The notes: generated from the sequence alone by a model not told the origin. Positions 31,303 through 40,471 are shown, counted from the stretch's first letter. The stretch is DNA of 64,000 nucleotides from Pseudomonas fluvialis (GCF_014207935.1 NZ_JACHLL010000005.1:310001-374000), one strand, 5' to 3'. Numbers and translations: made by a program.

Positions 31303-32058
31303 CTACTCACGTTGCCCCGCCCTCTTCCTGCAAGCCTCACCAAAGGCCTGGAAGATGGCGAGATAATTCGGGTTGGATCGTACCTGCCATTCCGGGTGCC
31401 ATTGCACCCCAAGTGCGAAGCTTTGTGCACCCTCGACAGAGAAGGCTTCAACCAACCCGTCAGGCGCCAGAGCTTCCACGCGAAGGCCCGGCGCCAGACG
31501 TGCAACGCCCTGGCCATGAATCGAATTGACATCTATCTGCGCTGGCAAGCCGAGGCCAGCGAGAATGCCACCGGGCTGCACCTGCAGCGCGTGACGGGGA
31601 GCGTATTGCACTTCCACCGGCTGCTCGGCCGGCTCGCGATGATCGAGCATGCCGGCGACCTCATGCACCTTCTGGTGCAGAGTGCCGCCGAATGCCACGT
31701 TGATTTCCTGGAAGCCGCGGCAGATGCCCAGCAGCGGAATGCCGGCGCTGATCGCCTTGCGAATTAGCGGCAGCGTGGTGCTGTCGCGCGCCGGATCGCT
31801 GTGGGAGTCCGGGTCGCTGGCGGTGCCTGAATAATGATGGGCTTCGATGTTCGACGGCGAGCCGGTACACAGCAAGCCGTCTAGACTGTCGAGCAGAGTG
31901 TCCTGGTCCAGCAGCTCGCCCAGAGCCGGAATTACCAGAGGCTGGCACGCCGCGCCGACAACAACGGCACGGACATACTTGTCACCAGCGATATGGTAAG
32001 GGTGCAGACCGATCTGCCTGGTGCAGGCGGTAACACCTATTAATGGCAGGCGAGCCAT
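31303..32058 (-). CDS. spuA: Gamma-glutamyl-GABA hydrolase SpuA (PuuD-like, class I amidotransferase fold)
   Basis: A 251-residue C26-type hydrolase. The nucleophile elbow GICRGFQEIN carries the catalytic Cys, and GVQWHPEWQ supplies His and Glu. PuuD-type enzymes release GABA and glutamate from gamma-glutamyl-GABA, the end of the glutamylated putrescine route. It begins a unit with spuB and is divergent from spuI. A near-perfect 15-nt inverted repeat lies 49-87 bp before its start. The ribosome site is weak (GGGTG). Confidence 0.94.
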   Translation of the reverse strand: MARLPLIGVTACTRQIGLHPYHIAGDKYVRAVVVGAACQPLVIPALGELLDQDTLLDSLDGLLCTGSPSNIEAHHYSGTASDPDSHSDPARDSTTLPLIRKAISAGIPLLGICRGFQEINVAFGGTLHQKVHEVAGMLDHREPAEQPVEVQYAPRHALQVQPGGILAGLGLPAQIDVNSIHGQGVARLAPGLRVEALAPDGLVEAFSVEGAQSFALGVQWHPEWQVRSNPNYLAIFQAFGEACRKRAGQRE

Positions 32059-32106
32059 GAGACACCCGTTTTATTGATGTTGGTGGGTTGGCCCGAGATT
32101 AACCCT

Positions 32107-32145
32107 GTTCAAATTTTTACACAACCACCCTGTAAAAAATTGAAC
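32107..32145. promoter_or_regulatory. Inverted-repeat operator in the spuA/spuI divergent region
   Basis: GTTCAAATTTTTACA and TGTAAAAAATTGAAC are 15-nt arms with one mismatch around a 9-base spacer. The arms resemble the PuuR-type half site I recall from E. coli (AAAATATAATGAACA); the AATTGAACA end matches best. By position it could control both spuAB and spuI through a PauR/PuuR homologue. Confidence 0.6.
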
Positions 32146-32335
32146 ACGCCCCTCGCTACACCCCACCGTGTGCGCCCTGCAGCAGACTGTCCACAGGGTA
32201 AAAATGCCCCAAAACTGGCGCTGCCGCCCCGTTTTAGGGCAAAATGCCCGGCTATTGACAGGCCGTAGTGTTTGAGATTGACTCACACCCATGCGCTTGC
32301 ATGATTGAAATTTTTAACAAAAAAGGTGTTGCATC

Positions 32336-33715
32336 ATGTCGGTACCCACCAGTGCCGTTACGCTGAACGAAGCGAATGAGTTCCTTAAGGAACATCCTGA
32401 GGTCCAGTTCGTCGACCTTCTTATTGCCGACATGAACGGCGTCGTTCGCGGCAAGCGCATTGAGCGCGCTAGCCTGCACAAGGTCTATGCCAAAGGCATC
32501 AACCTCCCCGCATCCATCTTCGCCCTCGACATCAACGGCTCCACCGTTGAAAGCACCGGCCTCGGCCTGGACATCGGCGATGCCGACCGCATCTGCTTTC
32601 CGATCAACGGCACCCTGTGCAACGAACCGTGGCAGAAGCGCCCGACTGCCCAATTGCTGATGACCATGCACGAACTCGATGGTCAGCCGTTCTTCGCCGA
32701 CCCGCGTGAAGTGCTACGGCAGATCGTGCAGAAATTCGACGACCTCGGCCTGACCATCTGCGCCGCGTTCGAAATCGAGTTCTACCTGATCGACCAAGAG
32801 AACGTGAATGGCCGTCCGCAGCCGCCACGCTCGCCAATGTCGGGCAAGCGTCCGCAGTCGACTCAGGTCTACCTGATCGACGACCTCGACGAGTACGCCG
32901 ACTGCCTGCAGGACATCCTCGAAGCCGCCAAGGAGCAGGGTATTCCCGCCGACGCCATCGTCAAGGAAAGCGCCCCGGCACAGTTCGAGGTCAACCTGCA
33001 TCACGTCAATGACGCGATCAAGGCCTGCGACTACGCCCTGCTGCTCAAGCGTCTGATCAAGAACGTCGCCTACGACCATGAAATGGACACCACCTTCATG
33101 GCCAAGCCCTACCCCAACCAGGCGGGCAACGGGCTGCACGTGCACATCTCGCTGCTGGACAAGAAGACCGGCAAGAACATCTTCACCACCGACGACCCGC
33201 TGCAGAGTGCCACCCTGCGCCATGCCATCGGCGGCGTACTGGAAACCATGCCGGCATCGATGGCCTTCCTCTGCCCCAACGTCAACTCCTACCGCCGCTT
33301 TGGCGCACAGTTCTATGTGCCCAACGCGCCGAGCTGGGGCGTGGACAACCGCACCGTGGCGGTCCGCGTACCAAACGGCAGCCCGGACGCCGTGCGCATC
33401 GAGCATCGTGTCGCCGGCGCCGACGCCAACCCGTACCTGATGATGTCGGCCATCCTCGCCGGCATTCACCACGGCCTGACCAGCAAGATCGAACCGGGTG
33501 AGCCGATCGAAGGCAACTCCTACGAACAGCTGGAGCAGAGCCTGCCGAACAACCTGCGCGATGCCCTGCGCGAGCTGGACGAAAGCGAAGTGCTCAACCA
33601 GTACATCAGCCCGGATTACATCGACATCTTCGTCGCCTGTAAGGAAGCCGAGCTGGAAGAGTTCGAGACCACCATCTCCGACCTCGAATACAACTGGTAC
33701 CTGCACACCGTGTAA
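32336..33715 (+). CDS. spuI: Gamma-glutamylpolyamine synthetase SpuI (glutamine synthetase family)
   Basis: A 459-residue GlnA-like enzyme with the same blocks as SpuB: VDLLIADMNGVVRGK, AFEIEFYLI with metal-site Glu residues, QAGNGLHVHISL, and GADANPYLMMSAILAG. It differs from SpuB by an insert near residues 155-180 (PPRSPMSGKRPQS) and a different C-terminus. It would glutamylate a polyamine as the first catabolic step. It is divergent from spuA with 277 bp between, and is a single-gene unit ended by a hairpin. The ribosome site is AAAGGTG. Confidence 0.94.
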   Translation: MSVPTSAVTLNEANEFLKEHPEVQFVDLLIADMNGVVRGKRIERASLHKVYAKGINLPASIFALDINGSTVESTGLGLDIGDADRICFPINGTLCNEPWQKRPTAQLLMTMHELDGQPFFADPREVLRQIVQKFDDLGLTICAAFEIEFYLIDQENVNGRPQPPRSPMSGKRPQSTQVYLIDDLDEYADCLQDILEAAKEQGIPADAIVKESAPAQFEVNLHHVNDAIKACDYALLLKRLIKNVAYDHEMDTTFMAKPYPNQAGNGLHVHISLLDKKTGKNIFTTDDPLQSATLRHAIGGVLETMPASMAFLCPNVNSYRRFGAQFYVPNAPSWGVDNRTVAVRVPNGSPDAVRIEHRVAGADANPYLMMSAILAGIHHGLTSKIEPGEPIEGNSYEQLEQSLPNNLRDALRELDESEVLNQYISPDYIDIFVACKEAELEEFETTISDLEYNWYLHTV

Positions 33716-33723
33716 GTCCCTGC

Positions 33724-33752
33724 AACGCCGGCCTCGCGCCGGCGTTGCTTTA
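33724..33752 (+). terminator. Terminator of spuI
   Basis: AACGCCGGC, CTCGC, GCCGGCGTT: a 9-bp stem nine bases after the spuI stop, followed by GCTTTAA. Confidence 0.75.
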
Positions 33753-33834
33753 ACCGAATGCTGACGGCACAGCCCTGTCCCGGGGTTGCGCCAGCGGCTG
33801 GCCGAAAATCGGCCGCGAACCGGAGGAGATCGCC

Positions 33835-33909
33835 ATGCCCCACTCGCCTGCCGGCTTCTTCCATCAGTGGCCATGCCAGCCACGGCGGCTGCGCCACGGC
33901 GACCCCTGA
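33835..33909 (+). CDS. Possible 24-residue peptide
   Basis: A 24-codon frame, MPHSPAGFFHQWP then CQPRRLRHGDP, preceded by an excellent ribosome site (GGAGGAGAT, four to eight bases before ATG). It lies in the 326-bp region between the spuI terminator and the binding-protein gene, with no other gene candidate. It could be a leader peptide for the downstream gene, a remnant, or chance. The upstream ATCGGCCG sequence may contain promoter elements. There is no homology that I recognise. Confidence 0.35.
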   Translation: MPHSPAGFFHQWPCQPRRLRHGDP

Positions 33910-34041
33910 GCCACACCAACACCCACCATAAAGCCACTCGGCAACAGCCGGGGGCGACAAAACCACCCTGCCATTCAATTTGTCCAGCGCTGCACCTGGC
34001 GTCAGATCGTCACGGCCGCGCATCGATTACTGGAGGCTGAA

Positions 34042-35094
34042 ATGCGCCGTTTGCTTGCCCCTCTGCTGCTGTTGCTGTGCCCGGCTCTGAGCCAGGCCGA
34101 AGATGTCATCCAGGTGTGGAACTGGAACGACTACATTGCCCCGCAGGTGCTCAAGGACTTCGAAAAGGACACCGGCATCCGTGTTGAATACCGCACCTTC
34201 AGCACCGCCGAAGAACTCGACGAGGCCCTGCAGAGCGATGCCGCGATCGATGTCGCCGTGCCGTCCCACGACAGCCTGCCTGGGATGATCAAGGCGGGTC
34301 GCCTGCAACCGCTGGACCTCGGTCTGCTGCCCAACCGCCAGCACCTGGACAAGGCCATTCTCAGCAAACTCGCCGCCTTCGACCCGCAGAACCGCTATGC
34401 CGTGCCCTACCTGTGGGGCACCGTCGGCCTGGCGGTGAATGTACCGCAGGCCGAAGCGGCCCTCGGCGGGCCAGTGCCGAACAGCTGGAATCTGCTGTTC
34501 GACCCAGCCATGAGCGGCAAACTGGCCAGCTGCGGCATCGCCATGATCGACTCCAGCAACGAAGCGCTGGCGGTGCTGCTCAACTATCAAGGGCGCAACC
34601 TCGCCCACAGTTCGCCCAAGCAGCTCAAGCGCGCCGGCGACACCCTCGCCAGCCTGCGCCCCAACCTGCGCTACATCGACAGCGAGCGCTATATCGCCGA
34701 TCTGGCCAATGGCAAGCTGTGCGTAGCCTTCGCCTGGGTCGGCGACGCCCTGGCCGCCGCCGATGCCGGCCAGCCGGTGAGCTTCATGGTGCCGGACGAA
34801 GGCTCGGCGCTGTTCATCGACAATATGGTCATCCCGACCAGCAGCAAGCGCGCCGATCTGGCTCATCGCTTCATCAACTATCTGCTGCAGCCGCAGGTCG
34901 CTGCACTGACCTCCGGCGAGGTGCTCTACCCCAACCCGAACAAGGACGCCAGCCAGTTCATGGACGACAACCTGCAACAGCAGCTAGCCCAGGTGAACAC
35001 CGCCAAGCGCCGCCTGTTCGCCCCCGAAGCCCTGCCGGACAAGCTGGAAGTGGCCAAGGAAGAGGTGTGGAGCCAGTTCAAGGGCAAGCCCTGA
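34042..35094 (+). CDS. Second periplasmic polyamine-binding protein (PotF-like)
   Basis: A 350-residue binding protein with a signal peptide (1 to about 19, ending SQAED). The pocket motifs are WNWNDYIAPQ, FAWVGDALAA and ALFIDNMVIP. The last replaces the FFD of SpuD with FID, so ligand preference may differ (agmatine or a longer polyamine). It corresponds in position to PA0295, a putative polyamine-binding protein next to agu genes in PAO1. No permease is adjacent, so it may deliver to SpuGH or serve a sensing role. The ribosome site is GGAGG. The TetR gene follows in the same direction after 95 bp. Confidence 0.88.
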   Translation: MRRLLAPLLLLLCPALSQAEDVIQVWNWNDYIAPQVLKDFEKDTGIRVEYRTFSTAEELDEALQSDAAIDVAVPSHDSLPGMIKAGRLQPLDLGLLPNRQHLDKAILSKLAAFDPQNRYAVPYLWGTVGLAVNVPQAEAALGGPVPNSWNLLFDPAMSGKLASCGIAMIDSSNEALAVLLNYQGRNLAHSSPKQLKRAGDTLASLRPNLRYIDSERYIADLANGKLCVAFAWVGDALAAADAGQPVSFMVPDEGSALFIDNMVIPTSSKRADLAHRFINYLLQPQVAALTSGEVLYPNPNKDASQFMDDNLQQQLAQVNTAKRRLFAPEALPDKLEVAKEEVWSQFKGKP

Positions 35095-35189
35095 CAGCGC
35101 CCCTTGCCGCGGGCAGCGGCATGACGTCCAATAGCGCCTCCGCCGCGGCCATGCCGCAACGGCAACAGACCCTAGTCCCGGAGATCGTC

Positions 35190-35822
35190 ATGTCGCGCCC
35201 CGCCACCGCCCGCAAGCCGCGCGCCAGCAGCCAGGCGCGCATCCAGCAGATTCTTGAGGCGGCACGCAGCCAGCTGGCCGAAGAAGGCGTGGCCAGCCTG
35301 TCGATCTACAGCGTCGCCGAGCGCGCGGGTATTCCACCTTCTTCGCTGTATCACTTCTTTCCCAGCGTACCGGCACTGCTGCAGGGGCTCACCGCCGCCG
35401 TACACGCCGCCTTCCGCGACTGCCTGGCACAGCCCATCGATGCCGCCAGCCTGCATAGCTGGCGCGACCTGTCGCGCCTGATCGAGCAGCGCATGCTGCG
35501 CGTCTACGAACAGGACCCAGCCGCTCGCCAGCTGATCCTCGCCAGCCATGGCCTGGCCGAAGTGACCCAGGCCGACCGCCAGCATGACGACCAGCTTGGC
35601 CGGCAGATGCAGGCCCTGTTTGCCCATTATTTCCAGCTGCCGGCTTTGCCGGAGGATATCGACGTGTTCGCCCTCGCCCTGGAGCTGGGCGACCGCGTGT
35701 ATGCCCGCTCCGTGCAGCAGTTCGGCTTGATCACACCACGCCTGGCTGAGGAAGGCCTCCGCGTGTTCGATGCCTACCTGTCGCTGTACCTGCCGCCCCA
35801 CCTGCCGCTGCAGCCGCGCTGA
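35190..35822 (+). CDS. aguR: TetR-family regulator AguR
   Basis: A 210-residue TetR regulator with an N-terminal helix-turn-helix (about 15-60; EEGVASLSIYSVAERAG and SSLYHFFPS). The C-terminal ligand domain is all-helical. The ATG at 35190 has GGAG upstream; an in-frame ATG at 35121 would add 23 residues. In PAO1 AguR represses aguBA and responds to agmatine or N-carbamoylputrescine. Here three palindromes lie just after its stop codon and before the aguB fossil and aguA, which is the expected target site. The assignment rests on synteny plus family. Confidence 0.88.
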   Translation: MSRPATARKPRASSQARIQQILEAARSQLAEEGVASLSIYSVAERAGIPPSSLYHFFPSVPALLQGLTAAVHAAFRDCLAQPIDAASLHSWRDLSRLIEQRMLRVYEQDPAARQLILASHGLAEVTQADRQHDDQLGRQMQALFAHYFQLPALPEDIDVFALALELGDRVYARSVQQFGLITPRLAEEGLRVFDAYLSLYLPPHLPLQPR

Positions 35823-35831
35823 AACGAAATC

Positions 35832-35940
35832 ACCGATAAACATCGGCATAATAAGCCGCTTTCTTTCTAATTCCGCCTTATCTCGAATAATAAATCGATA
35901 AAGATCGGTAAATTAGCTTCCAATGTCGATTTTTATCGGC
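35832..35940. promoter_or_regulatory. Three phased operator palindromes, probable AguR sites
   Basis: Sites at 35832-35847 (CCGATAAACATCGG core), 35894-35909 (TCGATAAAGATCGG) and 35925-35940 (TCGATTTTTATCGG, reverse strand CCGATAAAAATCGA). All fit YCGAT-AAAN-ATCGR. Centres are 62 and 31 bp apart, i.e. whole multiples of 31, about three helical turns each. Confidence 0.7.
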
Positions 35941-35946
35941 TATAAA
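35918..35946 (+). promoter_or_regulatory. Candidate promoter of the agu unit
   Basis: TTCCAA (35918-35923), a 17-bp spacer and TATAAA (35941-35946) resemble a sigma-70 promoter. The third palindrome occupies the spacer, so a bound repressor would block polymerase. Confidence 0.5.
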
Positions 35947-36042
35947 TTGTTCATTGTCTGACGCGTCGCCCCGAGACCGACAGACCCAAGCCATGTCTGC
36001 TACCGTCAGACCGCTGCGGTTTCAGCTCCGATGAGGTGTTCC

Positions 36043-36117
36043 ATGTCCCGCACCGTCGCCGCGACCCAGACGGCCTGTTCCTCGGATCGCGCCAGCGCAA
36101 GTCTGCCAATGACTTGA
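36043..36117 (+). pseudogene. aguB: Remnant of aguB (N-carbamoylputrescine amidase), 24 codons
   Basis: Between the aguR operators and aguA, an ATG opens MSRTVAATQTACSSD, which closely follows the N-terminus I recall for AguB (MSR/MPR, then VAATQMACSWD). After nine more codons it meets TGA. The remaining 270 or so codons of a normal AguB, including the Glu-Lys-Cys nitrilase residues, are gone, and aguA begins 75 bp later. In PAO1 the order is aguR-aguB-aguA, so this is exactly where aguB should be. The likely event is an internal deletion leaving the promoter and start. Whether the 24-residue peptide is still made is unknown. Confidence 0.65.
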
Positions 36118-36192
36118 GGCCCGTAGCATCGACCACATACGACCCTCGCCGGGTCGCACCCGACCTACCCTGAACCTCGTTTCGGTGACCCT

Positions 36193-37299
36193 ATGACCAC
36201 CCTGAACACCACCCCGCGCACCGATGGCTTCCGCATGCCAGCCGAATGGGAAACCCACAGCCAGACCTGGATGGTCTGGCCGGAACGTCCGGACAACTGG
36301 CGTAACGGCGGCAAGCCGGCACAGGCCGCCTTCGCCACCGTCGCCCGCGCCATCGCCGAGTTCGAGCCAGTGACCGTGTGCGCTTCCGCCGGGCAGTACG
36401 ACAACGCCCGCGTGCGTCTCGATCACGCCAATATTCGTCTGCTGGAAATCACCAGCGACGACGCCTGGGTGCGCGACACCGGGCCGACCTTCGTCATCAA
36501 CGACGAAGGCTCCGTGCGCGGCGTGGACTGGACCTTCAATGCCTGGGGCGGCTTCGACGGCGGCCTGTACTGGCCGTGGCTGCGCGACGACCAGGTGGCA
36601 CGCAAGATCCTCGAAGTCGAGCGCTGCGCGCGCTACCGCACCGAGGGTTTCGTGCTGGAAGGCGGCTCCATCCATGTCGACGGCGAAGGCACCCTGATCA
36701 CCACCGAGGAATGCCTGCTCAACCGCAACCGCAACCCGCACCTGACTCGCGAAGAGATCGAGGCGCAGCTGGCGGAGCACCTGGCCATCGACACGGTGAT
36801 CTGGCTGCCCGACGGTCTGTTCAACGACGAGACCGACGGCCACGTCGACAACTTCTGCTGCTATGTGCGCCCAGGTGAAGTGCTGCTGGCCTGGACCGAC
36901 GATGTGAACGACCCCAACTACCCGCGCTGCCAGGCGGCCATGCGCGTGCTGGAAACGGCTCGCGACGCCAAGGGACGCGCGCTGGTGGTACACAAGATGC
37001 CGATCCCCGGTCCGATCCATGCAAGCGAGGAAGAATGCGCCGGCGTGGATGCCGCCGAAGGCAGTCAGGAACGCGATCCGTCGATCCGTCTGGCCGGCTC
37101 CTACGTCAACTTCCTTATCGTCAACGGCGGCATCATCGCGCCCTGCTTCGATGATCCGAAGGATGAAGAAGCCCGCGCCATTCTCGAACGGATCTTCCCC
37201 GAGCATCGCGTAGTGATGGTGCCCGGCCGCGAGATCCTCCTCGGCGGCGGCAATATTCACTGCATTACCCAGCAGCAACCAGCGCCGCAACGGCGCTGA
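36193..37299 (+). CDS. aguA: Agmatine deiminase AguA
   Basis: A 368-residue guanidine-modifying enzyme converting agmatine to N-carbamoylputrescine and ammonia. The catalytic Cys357 lies in [11 protein letters not shown], the general-base His in [11 protein letters not shown], and the substrate Asp residues in [12 protein letters not shown]. All key residues are intact. It sits downstream of the probable AguR operators and the aguB fossil, with no other promoter seen, so it probably uses the old aguB promoter. Since the next enzyme, AguB, is missing here, putrescine production from agmatine needs an aguB elsewhere. Confidence 0.97.
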   Translation: MTTLNTTPRTDGFRMPAEWETHSQTWMVWPERPDNWRNGGKPAQAAFATVARAIAEFEPVTVCASAGQYDNARVRLDHANIRLLEITSDDAWVRDTGPTFVINDEGSVRGVDWTFNAWGGFDGGLYWPWLRDDQVARKILEVERCARYRTEGFVLEGGSIHVDGEGTLITTEECLLNRNRNPHLTREEIEAQLAEHLAIDTVIWLPDGLFNDETDGHVDNFCCYVRPGEVLLAWTDDVNDPNYPRCQAAMRVLETARDAKGRALVVHKMPIPGPIHASEEECAGVDAAEGSQERDPSIRLAGSYVNFLIVNGGIIAPCFDDPKDEEARAILERIFPEHRVVMVPGREILLGGGNIHCITQQQPAPQRR

Positions 37300-37306
37300 G
37301 CCCCCG

Positions 37307-37339
37307 GTTGAGCGTGCGCCTGCAAGGCGCACGCTCAAC
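37307..37339 (+). terminator. Hairpin after aguA
   Basis: GTTGAGCGTGCGCC, TGCAA, GGCGCACGCTCAAC: a perfect 14-bp stem eight bases after the aguA stop. No T-run follows, so termination may be incomplete. Confidence 0.7.
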
Positions 37340-37410
37340 TATGCGGCCGGCAGGCCGACAACTCGACGACTACGCTGAAATAAAAACTGCCAGCATTCGC
37401 CGAGGTCTTC

Positions 37411-38727
37411 ATGTTCAATACCCAACTCAAGCAGCAACTGGCCGCCTGCCAGCTGCTGCTGGCCGAGGCCCAAGCCCGCCGAGAGGCAGTAGATCGCTCG
37501 ATGGCCGTGATCGAGTTCCAGCCCGACGGCACCATCGTCGCCGCCAACGACAACTTCCTCGCCACCATGGGCTACCGCCTGGATGAAATCCGCGGCCAGC
37601 ACCATCGCCTGTTCTGTCAGCCCGGCTATGCCAGCAGCGCCGACTACCAGCGTTTCTGGCAACGCCTGGCCTCCGGCGAGTTCATCCGCGAGCGCTTCCT
37701 GCGCCTGAACAAAGCCGGCCAGCAGGTCTGGCTGGAAGCCAGCTACAACCCGGTGCGCGACGCCAGCGGGCGGGTGACACGGGTGCTGAAAATGGCCACC
37801 GACATCACCGCCCAGGTGATCGGCGAACAGGAACAGAGCAGCCTGATCAATGCCATCAACCGCTCCATGGCCACCATCGAATTCAATCCGCAAGGCGAGG
37901 TGCTCGCGGCCAACGACAATTTCCTCGGTGTCATGGGCTATCGCCTGGAAGAGATCCGCGGCAAGCACCATCGCCTGTTCTGCGAGCGCAGCGAAAGCGA
38001 GTCGGCCGAGTACCGTCAGTTCTGGGAGCGCCTGAACCGCGGCGAGTTCTTTTCCGGGCGCTTCAAGCGCATCAATCGCCAGGGCGCCACGGTCTGGCTA
38101 CGCGCCACCTACAACCCGGTATTCGATCATCAGGGCCGCCTGTACAAGGTGGTCAAATTTGCCAGTGATATCACCGAGCAGGTCCAGCAGCAGGAGGCCG
38201 AGTCACGCGCCGCGCGCCTGGCCTACGACACCTCGCTGCACACCGACGAGACCGCCCAACAGGGCGCACGGGTGGTGCAGCACACGGTCGACGTGATGCA
38301 GGGCATCGCCGGTGAACTGAACCGCGCCGCCGATGGCATCAGCGCGGTCAGCCAGCAGTCGGAGATGATCAGCAGCATCGTGCAGACCATTCGCGGCATC
38401 GCCGAACAGACCAACCTGCTGGCACTCAATGCCGCCATCGAGGCGGCGCGCGCCGGAGAGCAGGGCCGCGGCTTTGCCGTGGTCGCCGACGAGGTGCGCA
38501 ACCTGGCGGCACGTACCAGCCAGGCTACGGTGGAGATCGTCGAGGTGGTGCGGCGCAACCACGAGCTGGCCCAGGGCGCGGTGAGCAGCATGGAAGCCAG
38601 CAAGGACAAGGCCGAACAGGGCGTGACGCTGGCCAACGAGGCCGGACAGGTCATCCTGGAAATTCAGGACGGTGCCCGTCAGGTGGTACAGGCCATCAGC
38701 CAGTTCACCGCCACCCTCGAGCAATGA
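37411..38727 (+). CDS. Soluble PAS-PAS chemoreceptor, BdlA-like
   Basis: A 438-residue methyl-accepting protein without membrane segments. Two tandem PAS domains (about 28-130 and 150-252) are close copies of each other ([17 protein letters not shown] versus [17 protein letters not shown]). They are followed by the signalling hairpin (265-438) with the conserved tip [20 protein letters not shown]. The architecture equals BdlA of P. aeruginosa, a cytoplasmic sensor that links c-di-GMP to biofilm dispersal, and also Aer-2-like or energy-taxis receptors. No ligand can be inferred. Its stop is one base from the convergent SulP gene. Confidence 0.88.
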   Translation: MFNTQLKQQLAACQLLLAEAQARREAVDRSMAVIEFQPDGTIVAANDNFLATMGYRLDEIRGQHHRLFCQPGYASSADYQRFWQRLASGEFIRERFLRLNKAGQQVWLEASYNPVRDASGRVTRVLKMATDITAQVIGEQEQSSLINAINRSMATIEFNPQGEVLAANDNFLGVMGYRLEEIRGKHHRLFCERSESESAEYRQFWERLNRGEFFSGRFKRINRQGATVWLRATYNPVFDHQGRLYKVVKFASDITEQVQQQEAESRAARLAYDTSLHTDETAQQGARVVQHTVDVMQGIAGELNRAADGISAVSQQSEMISSIVQTIRGIAEQTNLLALNAAIEAARAGEQGRGFAVVADEVRNLAARTSQATVEIVEVVRRNHELAQGAVSSMEASKDKAEQGVTLANEAGQVILEIQDGARQVVQAISQFTATLEQ

Positions 38728-38728
38728 C

Positions 38729-40471
38729 TCAGCGCGACAGGGCCTGCTGCGCCGTCTGCGGATCGAGCTGGCAGAGCGCAGCGTACTGGCTGACAAACAC
38801 CTGACCGGCAAAGCGCTGGAAGAAATCCGAGCGCTTGAGCCGGTCCAGCACCGGCCCCTTCACTTCCGACAGGTGCAACTGCACCCCGGCGCTGTGCAGG
38901 CGCGCATCAATGGTTTCCAGGGAATCCAGCGCGCTGGCATCAATCAGGTTGACCCCCGAGCACATCAGCACCAGGTGACGCACCGCGGGCCGCGCCGCCA
39001 CCAGCTCGGCGATGCGCTCCTCCAGATAGCGCGCATTGGGGAAATACAGGCTCTCGTCGACCCGCAGCGACAGCACTGTCTCGCTCTGCACCACGGCATA
39101 GCGCTCGATGTTGCGAAAGTGTTCGCTACCCGGCAACTGGCCAACCACCGCGATATGCGGGCGACTGGTGCGCCAGAGGAACAGCAGCAGTGATAACGCC
39201 ACGCCAATGACGATGCCCGGCTCGACACCAACCAGCAGCACCCCCAGCAGCGTCGCCGCCTGAGCCACGCCGTCCTGCCAGGCATAGCGCCAGGTGCGCC
39301 ACAATGAGCGCAGATCGATCAAGCCAAGCACCGCAACGATGATGCTGGCGGCCAGCACCGCCTGAGGCAGCAGACGCAGCAGCGGCGTCAGCAGCACCAG
39401 CACCAGCAGCATCAGCGCGGCGGTGAATACGCCTACCATGGGCGTGCGCGCGCCGCTGTCCACGGCAATCGCCGAGCGCGAGAAGCTCGCCGCCACCGGC
39501 AGGCCACCACTGAAGGCCGCCGCCAGATTGGCCGCGCCCTGACCAAACAGCTCGCGGTCCGGCTGCACCGACTGACGCTGGCGCGCCGCCAGACTCTGGG
39601 CGATGGAAATCGACTCGACGAATCCGACCAAAGCAATCAGCGCCGCACTGGGCAACAGATCCAGCAGCAGCGCGGGATTGAAGCTCGGCAGACTGAAACC
39701 GGGGAGATGCGCAGTGACCGCACCGACCACCCGCACTCCCTGGCTGTCCAGCTGCAGCAGCGCGCTCAACAGCAGCGCCAGCCCCACCACCAGCAACGGC
39801 GCCAGACGATTGCTCAGCTGCGCCCGCGAAGGCTTCAGCCCCAGGCGCTGTAGCAGTCGCGGCAGCGGGCCGCGCAGCAGCACCAGCAACAGCACACTGC
39901 CCAGCCCAACCGCCAACGTCGGGCCATGGCTGGCTGGCAGTTGCGCCCACAGGGCGGGGAACAGTTGCGGCAGGTTGTGCCCCTCGGCCGATACGCCGAG
40001 CAGGTGACGCACCTGGCTGGCGGCAATCAGCAGGGCCGAACCGCTGACAAAACCGGCGATCACCGGATGGCTGAGGAAGTTGGCGAGAAAGCCCAGGCGC
40101 AGCAGCGCCAACAGCGCCAGCAACAAGCCGACCAGCAGGGTCAGGCTCAGCGCCGCCGCCCCGTAGGCCGCGCCGCTCAAGCCCAGCGGTTGCAGGGCAC
40201 TGGCGGTCATCAGGGCGAGAATCGCCACCGGACCGACAGCCAGCGCCACCCCGGGACTGGCGCCGAACAGGGCATAGGCCAGCAACGGCAGGATGCTGGC
40301 AAACAGCCCGGCCTCGGCCGGCAAGCCGGCCAGCTGCGCGTAGGCCAGCGCCTGCGGGGTCAGCAGCAGGCTGACCAGCAGCGCACCGAGCAGGTCATGC
40401 CCCGCCTGCCGCCGATCATAGCCGCGCCAGGTGGCCAGCAGAGGTAAAGCGCGCTGCAAGCTAGATAACAT
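38729..40471 (-). CDS. SulP-family anion permease with STAS domain
   Basis: A 580-residue transporter of the SulP/SLC26 family with about 12-14 membrane segments (20-425) and a C-terminal STAS domain (about 445-560, with LMCSGVNLIDASALDSLE). The family blocks TPQALAYAQLAGLPA and GFVESISIAQ are present. Substrates in the family include sulfate, bicarbonate and other anions. Its ATG lies 11 bases inside the end of the persulfide dioxygenase gene, so it is translationally coupled to the sulfur operon, suggesting it moves sulfite, thiosulfate or sulfate produced there. The direction of transport is not known. Confidence 0.88.
   Translation of the reverse strand: MLSSLQRALPLLATWRGYDRRQAGHDLLGALLVSLLLTPQALAYAQLAGLPAEAGLFASILPLLAYALFGASPGVALAVGPVAILALMTASALQPLGLSGAAYGAAALSLTLLVGLLLALLALLRLGFLANFLSHPVIAGFVSGSALLIAASQVRHLLGVSAEGHNLPQLFPALWAQLPASHGPTLAVGLGSVLLLVLLRGPLPRLLQRLGLKPSRAQLSNRLAPLLVVGLALLLSALLQLDSQGVRVVGAVTAHLPGFSLPSFNPALLLDLLPSAALIALVGFVESISIAQSLAARQRQSVQPDRELFGQGAANLAAAFSGGLPVAASFSRSAIAVDSGARTPMVGVFTAALMLLVLVLLTPLLRLLPQAVLAASIIVAVLGLIDLRSLWRTWRYAWQDGVAQAATLLGVLLVGVEPGIVIGVALSLLLFLWRTSRPHIAVVGQLPGSEHFRNIERYAVVQSETVLSLRVDESLYFPNARYLEERIAELVAARPAVRHLVLMCSGVNLIDASALDSLETIDARLHSAGVQLHLSEVKGPVLDRLKRSDFFQRFAGQVFVSQYAALCQLDPQTAQQALSR

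Noticed and set aside
35951..36136. A 61-codon minus-strand frame over the aguB remnant.
   Set aside because: It has no ribosome site and runs opposite the better supported aguB-like frame.
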